From NCBI GenBank assembly GCA_020161835.1, contig JAIUNL010000020.1, positions 1 to 64,000 of the forward strand: a stretch of 64,000 nucleotides of DNA, in the 5' to 3' direction. The translations under genes were made by a program, and so were the position numbers. Positions 27,677 through 36,461 of this stretch are shown here, piece after piece. How positions within the stretch are numbered: position 1 is the stretch's first letter; each line of letters starts with the position of its first letter. The stretch comes from Bacteroidota bacterium. Lineage in GTDB: Bacteria; Bacteroidota; JABWAT01. The notes beneath the pieces were generated by a model that worked only from the letters and a program-made list of their open reading frames with translations, ran no database searches and was not told the DNA's origin.

Positions 27677-28919
27677 AAAACTCGAGAATAAACTTAACGC
27701 GGCAAAAGAGCTCCTTTCTGTTTCCATTGACAGTGTTAAAGTCAATAAACTGAGAAGTATACTCACCCTCACAGGAATTGCAATTGGTGTATTTTCAATT
27801 ATTGCAGTGATGACTGCAATCGGGGTTCTTCAGCAATCCATTGAAAGCGGACTTAATCAACTAGGTGCGAATACTTTCCAGATTCAGAAATATGATGGTG
27901 GCATTAATAATAATGATCGTGACCGGGTAAAACGCCGTGATATTACCTACGATCAGGGAAGAGTTGTAGCAGAAAAATCGACACTGGCACGTTTTATTGG
28001 TCTTGAAGCCTGGTCGTTTGGCGACAAGTTAAAATCCCGGTATGAAGAAACCCGCCAGGATGTGCAGATTGCCGGTGGTGATTATGCTTTTTTTCCAAAT
28101 AACAGCTACAATATTGAATTCGGCCGGTCAATAAATGATGAAGATGTCAGACTGGAACGCCAAATAGTTGTGTTAGGAAAAGATGTGGCTAAAAAGCTGT
28201 TTCCAAATTCTGATCCTTTGGGTGAAACTATTGTATACAAAGGTCAAAAGTTTACCGTTTCAGGTGTCATGGAGGCCCGGGGTTCAAATTTTGGGCAAAG
28301 TCAGGATAATCTTATAGTCATACCTCTGACAGCATTTTTTAAAATTCATGGAAGTAATGTACCCGATCTTCACATTACAGTTATGGCAGCTTCCGCCGAA
28401 TTGATGGAGGCCACCATGGATGAATGTTTTGGCCTTTTGCGTACAGCAAGGGGTCTGGAACCTGGTGAAGAAAATGATTTTGCTGTTTTTAGCAACGACT
28501 CCATGGTTGAAAACTTTAATGAGTTTACAGGGGCGTTTAAGCTTGCTGCAGCGGCCATATCCTTCATTGCTTTATTAGCAGCCGGAATTGGAATTATGAA
28601 TATCATGCTTGTTTCGGTTACCGAACGTACCCGTGAAATCGGTATCAGAAAAGCAGTAGGCGCTACCCGGCCCAATATCATGTTTCAGTTTGTTTCTGAA
28701 GCCATCATTATTTGTCAGATTGGTGGACTTGCCGGTATTATTCTCGGTGCAGTTGCCGGTAATCTGGTTTCACTTCTTATGGATGTTCCCGCTTATTTCC
28801 CTTATCTCTGGGCCATTATTGGTGTTGTGATTTGCAGCCTGGTTGGTATTGTATTCGGGTCATATCCGGCCTACAAAGCGGCCAATCTTGATCCGATTGC
28901 AGCACTCAGATATGAATAG
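27669..28919 (+). CDS. MacB-type ABC permease (second of two)
   Basis: The 416-residue product has the same plan as the preceding permease (N-terminal helix, MacB_PCD domain, three C-terminal helices, EIGIRKAVGATRPNIMFQFV near residue 320). I start at ATG 27669, inside an ATGAATGA overlap with the preceding stop; the longer open frame from 27585 runs through the end of that gene and lacks family resemblance. The two permeases are clear homologues but different enough to suggest an old duplication and a heterodimer. Confidence 0.9.
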   Translation: MNEKLENKLNAAKELLSVSIDSVKVNKLRSILTLTGIAIGVFSIIAVMTAIGVLQQSIESGLNQLGANTFQIQKYDGGINNNDRDRVKRRDITYDQGRVVAEKSTLARFIGLEAWSFGDKLKSRYEETRQDVQIAGGDYAFFPNNSYNIEFGRSINDEDVRLERQIVVLGKDVAKKLFPNSDPLGETIVYKGQKFTVSGVMEARGSNFGQSQDNLIVIPLTAFFKIHGSNVPDLHITVMAASAELMEATMDECFGLLRTARGLEPGEENDFAVFSNDSMVENFNEFTGAFKLAAAAISFIALLAAGIGIMNIMLVSVTERTREIGIRKAVGATRPNIMFQFVSEAIIICQIGGLAGIILGAVAGNLVSLLMDVPAYFPYLWAIIGVVICSLVGIVFGSYPAYKAANLDPIAALRYE

Positions 28920-28922
28920 TTA

Positions 28923-28984
28923 TAAGTCGAGAGCAGCGAAGATCCCGAACTAGCTTCGGGGTGACAAGTTATAAGTGGTAAGTG
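28923..28984 (+). repeat. Interspersed repeat A, copy 2
   Basis: Inverted copy of 209-270, with about 60 of 62 positions identical. It starts a few bases after the permease operon stop codon. The hairpin CCCGAACTAGCTTCGGG may act as a weak terminator or mRNA end structure. The GGGGTACG block follows at 29001. Confidence 0.8.
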
Positions 28985-29149
28985 AGAAGTTGGGTGATAC
29001 GGGGTACGCTTTACGGAACATCGGGATGCAATAACATTTGCCTTTTGCAAAGGTGAGATGCCAAAGGCAAAGGGGTTTGTTAGGCAATGAACGTAATCAA
29101 ATGAATCGTCTGGTATTTAATCAATTATTTAAAATCCTGAAATTGCCAT

Positions 29150-29187
29150 AAACAAAAACGCCGGTCATTGAACCGGCGTTTTTGTTT
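29150..29187 (-). terminator. Terminator of gltA
   Basis: Arms AAACAAAAACGCCGGT and ACCGGCGTTTTTGTTT with a 6-base loop. The end touches the gltA stop codon. It works on either strand. Confidence 0.9.
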
Positions 29188-30479
29188 TACTTCCGAAGAT
29201 CGAGCGGAATATAGTTGTTGATTGCTGGTCCGTGATAAATCTGACGTGGACGGTTAATCTTGAAGTCAGGGGCTTCAACCATTTCCTTCCAGTGAGCCAG
29301 CCAGCCCGGCAGACGGCCGATAGCAAACATGACCGTGAACATATTTACGGGAATACCCATTGCTTTAAGAATAATTCCTGAGTAAAAATCAACGTTCGGA
29401 TACAACTTCTTGTCAATAAAATATTGATCGCTGAGTGCAGCTTCTTCGAGTTTCTTAGCTATTTCAAGCAAGGGATCTTCAATACCCAGAGCATCAAGAA
29501 CTTCGTTTGCAGATTTTTTGATAATATTGGCACGCGGATCAAAATTTTTGTAAACCCGGTGTCCGAAACCGTACAATCTGAAACCAGAGTCTTTGTCTTT
29601 TGCCTTTTCAACCCACTTTTTTACATTTCCCCCATCATCTCTGATTTGCTCAAGCATTTCAATGACTTCCTGGTTTGCACCGCCATGAAGCGGACCCCAC
29701 AAAGCACCAATACCTGCAGAAATGGTGGCAAAGAGATTTGACTTTGAACTGCCAACGAGGCGAACGGTTGATGTTGAACAATTTTGCTCATGATCTGCGT
29801 GAAGGACGAAGATCAGATTCAAGGCCTTAACAAGGGTTTCATTAACTTCGTAATGTCTGCTCGGGTGAGCAAACATCATATTCATGAAATTTGCACAATA
29901 ACTGAAATTATCAGTTGGGTAAATGTAAGGTTCGCCAATTGATTTTTTATAAGAATAGGCGGCGATGGTACGCATTTTTGCTAATAACAGCACAAACATC
30001 CGGTACTTTTCTGCTTCGTTCAGGTTGGGTTTTAATGCCCAGGAGTTGTGAATAGAAAGGGTACTGACCATTGATGAAAGAATAGCCATTGGATGCGCTG
30101 TTGACGGGTATCCGTCAAAAAAGTGCTTCATATCCTCATGAATGTAGCTGTTTTCGGTAAGAGCCTGCGACCATTTTCCAAGTTCTTCTTTATTGGGAAG
30201 TGTACCATAGATGAGCAGGTAAGCAGTTTCAACAAAAGTTGATTGTTCGGCCAGTTGTTCAATCGGGATCCCGCGGTATCTGAGAATGCCAAGTTCGCCA
30301 TCCAGATAGGTAATGTTCGAAACTGCGGCTCCGGTATTCATAAAACCAGAATCCATAGTAATATAACCTGTTGAATTGCGTAGTGAGGTTATATCAATTG
30401 CTTTTTCATTTTCGGTTCCGGTTATAACCGGCAGGTCGTAAGATTTTTCGCCCAGAATAAGCTTTGCGGTATCAGGCAT
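29187..30479 (-). CDS. gltA: Citrate synthase
   Basis: The 430-residue protein is a full-length citrate synthase of the hexameric/type II size. It has an N-terminal small beta domain, then the catalytic His in HADHEQNCSTSTVR, His in GALWGPLHGGANQ, and GFGHRVYKNFDPRA with the catalytic-site Arg. It condenses acetyl-CoA and oxaloacetate into citrate, the entry step of the TCA cycle, in the cytosol. It is a single-gene unit with its own terminator. A 115-nt RNA with a promoter and terminator lies upstream on the same strand. Confidence 0.96.
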   Translation of the reverse strand: MPDTAKLILGEKSYDLPVITGTENEKAIDITSLRNSTGYITMDSGFMNTGAAVSNITYLDGELGILRYRGIPIEQLAEQSTFVETAYLLIYGTLPNKEELGKWSQALTENSYIHEDMKHFFDGYPSTAHPMAILSSMVSTLSIHNSWALKPNLNEAEKYRMFVLLLAKMRTIAAYSYKKSIGEPYIYPTDNFSYCANFMNMMFAHPSRHYEVNETLVKALNLIFVLHADHEQNCSTSTVRLVGSSKSNLFATISAGIGALWGPLHGGANQEVIEMLEQIRDDGGNVKKWVEKAKDKDSGFRLYGFGHRVYKNFDPRANIIKKSANEVLDALGIEDPLLEIAKKLEEAALSDQYFIDKKLYPNVDFYSGIILKAMGIPVNMFTVMFAIGRLPGWLAHWKEMVEAPDFKINRPRQIYHGPAINNYIPLDLRK

Positions 30480-30654
30480 AAGGGTAGAATCCTCGAATCA
30501 AAATGTTAACAGGTAATTGCGATTAGTATTTAAAATATTAAAATCATGAAAAACTGAACAAAAAGAAAGTTCAGACTGACTTTTTTTCACAAATAAGAAC
30601 AATGAACAACTGATGACAACATAAAATTGTAAAAATGCGTTCAAAAAAGGTATA
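30480..30654 (-). other. gltA leader/gap region
   Basis: The AT-rich 175 bases between the terminator of the candidate small RNA and the gltA start hold no open frame and no clean promoter match. A weak A-rich/T-rich stem (AAAGT...ACTTT) lies near 30567-30585. If gltA has its own promoter it must be in this stretch. Confidence 0.4.
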
Positions 30655-30692
30655 AAAATAAAAAGCCGGACTGCGTTGCACAGCCCGGCTTT
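30654..30692 (-). terminator. Terminator of the candidate small RNA / attenuator of gltA
   Basis: Read on the minus strand: AAAGCCGG, mismatch, CTG, 7-base loop, CAG, CCGGCTTT, then a T-rich run. It is oriented towards gltA. Confidence 0.75.
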
Positions 30693-30770
30693 GATCCCGA
30701 GTATAAGGTAGGTTTTAGAACGAGGCTTTTTTAGGTGTGATAGCTGCTGTATGTAGATTACCAGCTGCTA
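30655..30770 (-). ncRNA. Candidate ~115-nt small RNA or gltA attenuated leader
   Basis: The stretch is bounded by a Bacteroidota-type promoter (TTG-N21-TACCTTTG, minus strand) and an intrinsic terminator, and contains no ATG-initiated frame of useful size. It matches no RNA family that I recognise (not 6S, SRP, tmRNA or RNase P). It lies on the gltA strand 175 bases before the gltA start. It may therefore be an independent sRNA or a leader that stops most transcripts before gltA. Transcript ends are inferred. Confidence 0.5.
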
Positions 30771-30776
30771 GCATTA

Positions 30777-30808
30777 CAAAGGTAACAATGTACGTGCCAA
30801 AAAATCAA
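30777..30808 (-). promoter_or_regulatory. Promoter for the candidate small RNA
   Basis: On the minus strand TTG, 21 bases, then TACCTTTG, an exact -7 match. It is placed 7 bases before the presumed RNA 5-prime end. Confidence 0.55.
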
Positions 30809-31200
30809 CTATTATTGATTAGAATGTTCATATAGAAAGAAAAAATATGGACAACATACTGCAAGTCATTGATTATTATGAGTTTAAAGATTGATAAAGG
30901 TGGTGCCTTCTTTACAGGAGAAGGTTGCATAAAGGTTAGTTTTCCTGTTATGAAAAGCATTTCATTAAAGTTGGGTAAAAACGTAATAATTCAGCGCTGA
31001 GCGCATTACCTTTTTTCCGGAAATGTGTTTTTTTTATATCTGGCATTGGTTTTGTTATTTCCAGGCTAAAATTAGTTTTAAAGTGAAAAATCTCAGGAAG
31101 TCCCGATAACTTCAGATTTGAAATCCAACCAAACGAGACCCTATACTGATTTTCATAAAAAACGGGATAATAATTAATAAGGATTTTGTTCGGGTTAAAC
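30809..31200. other. AT-rich gap without a recognised gene
   Basis: Nothing protein-like was found in six frames. A short stem (CCTTCT/AGAAGG near 30909-30927) is the only structure seen, with no T-run after it. Confidence 0.45.
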
Positions 31201-31231
31201 TTGACTAAAATCGCATTTTAGAGTAACTTTA
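31201..31231 (+). promoter_or_regulatory. Promoter of tRNA-Leu
   Basis: TTG (31201), 20 bases, then TAACTTTA (31224-31231), one base off the TAnnTTTG consensus and 14 bases before the mature tRNA. Confidence 0.5.
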
Positions 31232-31245
31232 TATTCTCAATATCT

Positions 31246-31329
31246 GCCCAGGTGGTGAAATTGGTAGACACGCTAGATTCAGGGTCTAGTGCCGGTTCCG
31301 GTGTAAGGGTTCGAATCCCTTCTTGGGCA
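31246..31329 (+). tRNA. tRNA-Leu (anticodon CAG)
   Basis: The cloverleaf is complete. The acceptor stem pairs GCCCAGG with CTTGGGC; D-loop GGTGAAATTGGTAGACACG. The anticodon stem CTAGA/TCTAG holds the loop TTCAGGG with anticodon CAG at 31280-31282. A long class II variable arm and GGGTTCGAATCCC T-arm follow. The length of 84 with a long variable arm fits leucine. The CCA end is not encoded (ACAA follows), so it must be added by the CCA transferase. Confidence 0.97.
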
Positions 31330-31355
31330 CAACAGGCTGTAAAGCCGCGCACACT

Positions 31356-31386
31356 AAATGCACGCCTTAACCGTGCATTTTTTTTC
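31356..31386 (+). terminator. Terminator of tRNA-Leu
   Basis: Perfect stem AAATGCACG/CGTGCATTT with a 7-base loop and an eight-T run, 27 bases after the tRNA. It ends only 8 bases before the next start codon. Confidence 0.92.
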
Positions 31387-31393
31387 TTAATAG

Positions 31394-32497
31394 ATGACAA
31401 AAATCAGGGATGTAATTAAAATATTGGATAGTTGGATTCCGGCAGATATCGGGTGGGACCGAGATAATACCGGATTTCAACTTGGGGATACCGGACAGGA
31501 AGTCAGAAAAATTCTGCTTTGTCTGGATCTCACGCCTAAGGTACTTGCCGAAGCAATAACCTCAGGAGCCAACCTGATCATTTCACACCATCCGCTTCTA
31601 TTTAATCCATTAAAATCAATAAACCCCTCAGACCCCACCGGTCACCTCGTTTTCACCGCGATCCAGAATAACATCACAATTTACTCAGCCCACACCAACC
31701 TTGATTTCATTTTCGGAGGTGTAAGTACAGTTTTGGCAGAACGGATCGGGCTTACCTCGGTTTCTATCCTGGATGAACAGTACGGACATACACGCAAGCT
31801 TGAAGTTTTTGTTCCTGCAGATTCGGCCGATGTGGTTTTTCATGCTCTTTCTGATGCAGGGGCCGGTGAAATTGGAAATTATACACACTGTTCTTTCAGA
31901 AGCAGGGGCGAAGGTTCATTTCTTGGAAATGAGTCGAGTCACCCGGTTACGGGTACAGCAGGGCAGTTTGAAAAAGTTGAAGAAATAAAACTGGAAATGG
32001 TTTTTCCGAAATGGAAAGAAAAACAGGTACTTTCTGCACTTAAAAAGTCTCACCCGTATGAAGAAATTGCCTTTAACCTGATTACGCTGGCTAATTCGTC
32101 AAGTCAGTATGGTGCGGGGGCGTGGGGAACGCTGGAGTCACCAATCCGGCTCAAAGATTTTATAACCTCAATAAGCAACCTTCTCGGATCACAGGGAATC
32201 AGATATTCGGGTGATCCTGAACAAACTGTCAGCAAAGTTGCGGTTTGCGGTGGTGCAGGAGCTGATCTGATTTCGAAGGCGGCGAAACTCCCGGTTGATT
32301 GTCTTGTCACTGCAGATATTCGTTACCATCAGTTTTTTTATTCAACACCCAATTTTTCAATTGTAGATGCCGGTCATTTTGAAACTGAAGTTGTGGTTCT
32401 GGATGCCGTTAAAGCAAAAATCAACCTTGAATTCCCCGGAATTCCGGTCGAAAAAACAAAGATTATTACAAATCCGATTCAATATCATAATAAATAA
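31394..32497 (+). CDS. Nif3-like dinuclear metal-centre protein
   Basis: The 367-residue product is a GTP cyclohydrolase 1 type 2/NIF3 family protein. ISHHPLLFNP near residue 65 carries the paired His ligands, HTNLD near residue 100 the next ligand, and DAGHFETE near residue 330 the last His and Glu. A PII-like middle domain (about 130-230) gives the long form usual in FCB bacteria. The family forms toroidal hexamers with two metals; its true reaction is unsettled. There is no ribosome binding site, as the start lies right behind the tRNA terminator. The zinc-ribbon gene follows after 15 bases, a pairing that is conserved in many bacteria. Confidence 0.92.
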   Translation: MTKIRDVIKILDSWIPADIGWDRDNTGFQLGDTGQEVRKILLCLDLTPKVLAEAITSGANLIISHHPLLFNPLKSINPSDPTGHLVFTAIQNNITIYSAHTNLDFIFGGVSTVLAERIGLTSVSILDEQYGHTRKLEVFVPADSADVVFHALSDAGAGEIGNYTHCSFRSRGEGSFLGNESSHPVTGTAGQFEKVEEIKLEMVFPKWKEKQVLSALKKSHPYEEIAFNLITLANSSSQYGAGAWGTLESPIRLKDFITSISNLLGSQGIRYSGDPEQTVSKVAVCGGAGADLISKAAKLPVDCLVTADIRYHQFFYSTPNFSIVDAGHFETEVVVLDAVKAKINLEFPGIPVEKTKIITNPIQYHNK

Positions 32498-32512
32498 AGG
32501 GGAGACAATTAC

Positions 32513-33253
32513 GTGGAAAACCTGAAAACCCTGGTACTTCTGCAAAGGCTCGATCAGCAGCTTGACGAACTCAATTTTCTGAGAGGCGATTTACCTGACC
32601 AGATTGAAGACATTGAAGCTGAACTTGAAGGAATTAAAAGCACTGTTGTTAGTGCAGAAAAATTTCTGAAAGAAGCTGATGGTCAAATTGATGTGATTCG
32701 TATTGAGATTGAAGCATCCAAAGAAAAAACTGCCAAATATAAAGCTCAGCAGTTTGAAGTGAGAAACAACAGAGAATATGATGCATTGACCAAGGAAATG
32801 GATTCCATGGCCAAACATGCAGAAGAATTAGAAAAGAAAATTGAGTCCATAAAGGCACAGAAGGAAGAGTCAGCAAAAGTGAATCTGGTTGCTGACCCCA
32901 AAATCAAGCATCTTGAACAAGAGCTGAAAGACCGCAAGGCTCAGCTTGAAGACATTACACGTGATACTCTTGATGAAGAACGGATTTTACTTTCTGACCG
33001 CAAGAAACTGACTGAAAAGACTGACAAAAAAATGATTGATCAGTACGAGCGGATTCGTTCAGCCCGTGACGGAAAAGTGGTTGTTAAAATTCAACGTGGT
33101 GCCTGCGGAGGTTGTTTTAAAGTTATACCGCTGCAACGTCAGGCAGAGATTAAAAAGGGCGTCCGCGTTTTCCATTGTGAGCATTGTGGCCGGATAATCG
33201 TTTCAGAAATTTATTTTGACGAAATAATGGCAGGCGCAGCTGCTGTAAAATAA
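32513..33253 (+). CDS. C4-type zinc-ribbon coiled-coil protein
   Basis: The 246-residue protein starts at GTG with AAGGGGAG 8 bases upstream. Residues about 15-190 form long charged coiled-coil helices. The C-terminus has two CxxC pairs (ACGGCF and CEHCGR), giving a C4 zinc ribbon as in the CT398/FlgZ-like family. Related proteins are almost always next to nif3-like genes and may bind nucleic acid or sigma-54-type factors; the role here is unknown. RNase P RNA follows directly. Confidence 0.9.
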   Translation: MENLKTLVLLQRLDQQLDELNFLRGDLPDQIEDIEAELEGIKSTVVSAEKFLKEADGQIDVIRIEIEASKEKTAKYKAQQFEVRNNREYDALTKEMDSMAKHAEELEKKIESIKAQKEESAKVNLVADPKIKHLEQELKDRKAQLEDITRDTLDEERILLSDRKKLTEKTDKKMIDQYERIRSARDGKVVVKIQRGACGGCFKVIPLQRQAEIKKGVRVFHCEHCGRIIVSEIYFDEIMAGAAAVK

Positions 33254-33310
33254 TAAAACTGTGATTTCAGTATCAGCATAACGGGTTGGATGGTGAGGCT
33301 TGGCGGCGAA

Positions 33311-33345
33311 TTTACTGTTATTACAGGTAAGAAAGTGTATTTTTG
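33311..33345 (+). promoter_or_regulatory. Promoter of rnpB
   Basis: TATTTTTG (33338-33345) is an exact -7 box and lies 5 bases before the RNase P RNA 5-prime end. The -33 box (TTTA at 33311) is weak. Confidence 0.5.
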
Positions 33346-33350
33346 CAACC

Positions 33351-33733
33351 GGAAGTGCGCCGGGTAATCGCTCTCCCGGTAAAATGGGGGGGAGGAAAGT
33401 CCGAACTTCGCAGAGCATGCTGCCCGGATAACGTCCGGGAGGCGGTGACGCCATGGAAAGTGCCACAGAGAACAGACCGCCACGATGAAAATCGGGGTAA
33501 GGGTGAAACGGCGGTGTAAGAGACCACCAGTGAGTGTGGTAACACATTCAGCTTGGTAAACCCCAGCAGGAGCAAGGCCATGTAGGAAGACAATAGGGCT
33601 GCTCGTCCGTGTCTTCGGGTAGGCCGCTTGAATCCGGTAGCAATACCGTGAACAGATCAATGATTACCGAACCTGCCGGCCGGTGGCAAACAACCGGCAG
33701 GGTGAACAAAATTCGGCTTACAGGTGCACTTCC
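33351..33733 (+). ncRNA. rnpB: RNase P RNA (class A)
   Basis: The 383-nt RNA has all main signatures. P1 pairs GGAAGTGC (33351) with GCACTTCC (33733). The conserved GAGGAAAGTCCGAAC block is near 33410. AGGGTGAAACGGCGGTGTAAGAG is near 33500, GACCACC follows, and the 3-prime part ends TTCGGCTTACAG. It is the catalytic subunit that cuts 5-prime leaders from pre-tRNAs. Short frames overlapping it on the minus strand are artefacts. Confidence 0.97.
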
Positions 33734-33744
33734 GTCTGCCTTAT

Positions 33745-34365
33745 TTAAAAGCTTACAGAAACCAGATTAACCATCGGAACCGTTTCAACAACAGGTCCGG
33801 CTGGAGATTGAGTCATTGACATTCTGATGTCAGGTGAAAAACTGCTCAGAGTGAATCCATCGCCCTGATACTGAATCATTGCAGAATTGTTTTTTCCTGG
33901 CTGAGCCAGCACAACTGCATCAACAACTCCAAAAAGCATTCCCGTCCAAACGCCATATCCGTAGCCATAGCCCATACTTTTCAGAAAACCTGCATCTGAA
34001 CTGATCAGGCCAACTGCTGCACCAAGCATAGCCCCGATTGCACCACCGTATAATGCATCCATGGTCACAATCTGCATTGAGGTCCCGGATGATGTGATAG
34101 ACCCGTTACGGTAAGGATTACCATTGTGCAGATAAAGGTAAGAATCATAACCTCCCATACCAGCACCAACTAAAATTCCGGCGCCGATACTACCGCCCAG
34201 ACCTGATAAATTATCTGTACCGGCAATAGCTGCACTTCCCGTCCAGAGAAGTCCGCCCAGACCAGCACCATAAAAAGTATCGGTTGCGAGCAGTTTGAGA
34301 ACCTGACCGTTAGAAGCTGAGCTCAGCATTCCGGCAAAAAGCAGAGAAAAAAGTACACGTTTCAT
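33745..34365 (-). CDS. Glycine-rich envelope protein of unknown function
   Basis: The 206-residue product has a signal peptide (about 1-20). Gly/Ala-rich hydrophobic stretches near residues 30-75 and 105-155 alternate GxxxG spacing and resemble glycine-zipper membrane segments. The C-terminal 40 residues are polar. No named domain was recognised. The gene stands alone between RNase P RNA and the divergent flavin reductase gene. A periplasmic or membrane-inserted location is likely. Confidence 0.65.
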   Translation of the reverse strand: MKRVLFSLLFAGMLSSASNGQVLKLLATDTFYGAGLGGLLWTGSAAIAGTDNLSGLGGSIGAGILVGAGMGGYDSYLYLHNGNPYRNGSITSSGTSMQIVTMDALYGGAIGAMLGAAVGLISSDAGFLKSMGYGYGYGVWTGMLFGVVDAVVLAQPGKNNSAMIQYQGDGFTLSSFSPDIRMSMTQSPAGPVVETVPMVNLVSVSF

Positions 34366-34490
34366 TTTCGAATCCTTTAAATATGATAATTTTGACTGTT
34401 GTTCGCTCGTGGTTAAGTAACGTTCAATGTAAAATTAAGTTTCAGAATGTCTGTAAAGTTACGAATAACTAAGTACAGAATGGTCTGATA

Positions 34491-34521
34491 TTGATATTTA
34501 ATGCCTGACTTTCTAAGTTTA
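34491..34521 (+). promoter_or_regulatory. Promoter of the flavin reductase-exporter operon
   Basis: TTG (34491), 20 bases, TAAGTTTA (34514-34521), close to the Bacteroidota form, about 30 bases before the start codon. Confidence 0.45.
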
Positions 34522-34553
34522 CCCAAATTAATCGCAATAACCTACAAAAAACC

Positions 34554-35171
34554 ATGATTCTTGACCCCAAATTACTTTCTCAGCAGGAAAATTATAAAAT
34601 TCTGACCGGCAGCATTTTGCCCAGACCGATTGCATTTGTTTCAAGTATGGATGAGAATGGGGCATCAAATCTGGCTCCATTTTCTTTTTTTACAATTGCA
34701 GCTACTGTTCCGCCAACGTTGGTTTTCTGTCCGCTGAGACGGGGACCAAAGGGAGAAAGAAAGGATACGCTGAACAATATTGAAAAAACCGGTGAGTATG
34801 TAGTCAATATTGTGAGTGAAGACTTTGCAGAAGCCATGAATTCGACATCCGCAGACTTTCCGCCGGAAACAGATGAATTTGAAATTTCCGGATTAACACC
34901 TGCAGAATCTAAATTGGTCAAACCCAACCGTGTTCTCGAGTCTCCGGTTTCATTCGAATGTAAACTGAAGGCAATTGTTCCGGCTGGAACTGACGGACCC
35001 GGCGGCGGAAACATTATAATCGGAGAAGTTGTGATGATGCACATCCGGGATGAAGTGATTGAAAACTTCCGCATCGACCTGAAAAAAATAAGTCCGCTTG
35101 GCCGGCTTGCAGGGAATTTTTATTGCCGGGTTACCGATTTGTTTGAAATTACCCGTCCGGAGACAAAATGA
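34554..35171 (+). CDS. Flavin reductase-like FMN-binding protein
   Basis: The 205-residue protein has the split-barrel flavin reductase domain: LTGSILPRPIAFVSS near the N-terminus, then SNLAPFSFFT and KDTLNNIEKTGEYVVN. These contact FMN and are typical of the family that reduces flavin with NAD(P)H or binds FMN as cofactor. It overlaps the adaptor gene by 4 bases (ATGA), so translation is coupled with a gene set for export that has no evident link to flavin chemistry. Confidence 0.87.
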   Translation: MILDPKLLSQQENYKILTGSILPRPIAFVSSMDENGASNLAPFSFFTIAATVPPTLVFCPLRRGPKGERKDTLNNIEKTGEYVVNIVSEDFAEAMNSTSADFPPETDEFEISGLTPAESKLVKPNRVLESPVSFECKLKAIVPAGTDGPGGGNIIIGEVVMMHIRDEVIENFRIDLKKISPLGRLAGNFYCRVTDLFEITRPETK

Positions 35172-36460
35172 ACGCACTGAAAGTTTTATTCTCATCTTTC
35201 CTGGCAACGGTGAAGCCGGGTTTTATGGCCTGGTGGAATCATCCGGTAAAAAAATGGTATATCATCGGAATTGGTTCTGCACTGATTTTACTGCTTTCAT
35301 GGCCATTTTTTACAACCGATGAGACTGTAATTCTGACTGCATCCGTACAGGAAGGTGAATTTCGGGTTTCAGTAACTGAACCGGGAGAAATCAGAGCAGC
35401 GAACGCAAATACGGTTTTAACGCCACGGGTTGGATGGGGAGCAATGACACTCACCTATCTCGTACCAGAAGGCACAACGGTTAATGAAGGTGACGTGGTT
35501 GCCATTTTTGAACCCGGCGAAACTCTGAAACGCCAACAGGATAATGAAAGTCAGCTGAATATTTTAAAAGCTGACATGGAAAAGGCAATTGCTCAGGATC
35601 AATCAAACCGGGAAGATGCTCAGGCCAATCTTGAAAGTCAGATTCTGGCTTTTGAACTTTCGAAACTGCAGCTTGAAAGGTCGAAGTTTGATGCCGAAAT
35701 GGAAAGACGTTCTGCCGGATTGAAGTATCAGCAGGATTCCATTTCACTTTCACGGGCCAGGCAAAGTTTGAAATCAAAACAAATTGTGGGCCAGTCTGAT
35801 CTTTCACAGATCAAATTGAAAATTGAACAGGCCCAGAATGCCTTAACCAGTTCAACCAAGGAACTTGAAAAACTAACGATCAAGGCCCCGATTCCCGGAT
35901 TGGTTGTCTATGAACAAAACTGGTCAACTGACCGGAAAATTGAAAAGGGAAGTCAGCTTTGGCCGAATCAACCCATTATGCAATTGCCCGATCTGAGTTC
36001 TATGCAGTCAACCACACAAATCAATGAAGTTGATATCTCGAGAATAAAAAAAGGCCAGAAAGTTATCATCAAACTTGATGCGTTTCCGCAATTTTCTTAC
36101 AACGGTGATGTGGTTGATGTGGCTTCGGTTGGGAAGTCAAAAGGAAATAATTCAAGTGCTAAGGTTTTTGATGTAGTCATCAGCATTGCAAAACAGGATT
36201 CGGTTATGAAGCCTGGGATGACCACATCAAACGAAATTATTATCGAAACATTGAAGACAGTAAAATTTGTCCCGATTGAATCTGTTTTTGAAGAAGACGG
36301 TAAATTTTATGCCTTCCTGAAAACGGCTTTTGGGTTCAGTAAAACTGAAGTAAAAACAGGGTCAAAAAATGACAATTTTATTGTGATTACTGACGGACTT
36401 TCAGAAGGGGATGAAGTGGCATTGAGCAATCCGGAATTGTCTGTAAGCTTGCCTAACTGA
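35168..36460 (+). CDS. HlyD/MacA-type adaptor (second export set)
   Basis: The 430-residue protein has an N-terminal transmembrane anchor (about 32-52), lipoyl halves (VPEGTTVNEGDVVAIFE and IKAPIPGLVVYEQ), a long coiled-coil hairpin (about 115-235), and C-terminal barrel domains. It should link the MacB-type permease encoded one base downstream with the TolC-type channel that follows. Confidence 0.88.
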   Translation: MNALKVLFSSFLATVKPGFMAWWNHPVKKWYIIGIGSALILLLSWPFFTTDETVILTASVQEGEFRVSVTEPGEIRAANANTVLTPRVGWGAMTLTYLVPEGTTVNEGDVVAIFEPGETLKRQQDNESQLNILKADMEKAIAQDQSNREDAQANLESQILAFELSKLQLERSKFDAEMERRSAGLKYQQDSISLSRARQSLKSKQIVGQSDLSQIKLKIEQAQNALTSSTKELEKLTIKAPIPGLVVYEQNWSTDRKIEKGSQLWPNQPIMQLPDLSSMQSTTQINEVDISRIKKGQKVIIKLDAFPQFSYNGDVVDVASVGKSKGNNSSAKVFDVVISIAKQDSVMKPGMTTSNEIIIETLKTVKFVPIESVFEEDGKFYAFLKTAFGFSKTEVKTGSKNDNFIVITDGLSEGDEVALSNPELSVSLPN

Positions 36461-36461
36461 T

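Noticed and set aside
33203..33660. Three overlapping minus-strand frames of 90-149 residues
   Set aside because: They are antisense to RNase P RNA and arise from its GC-rich paired regions.
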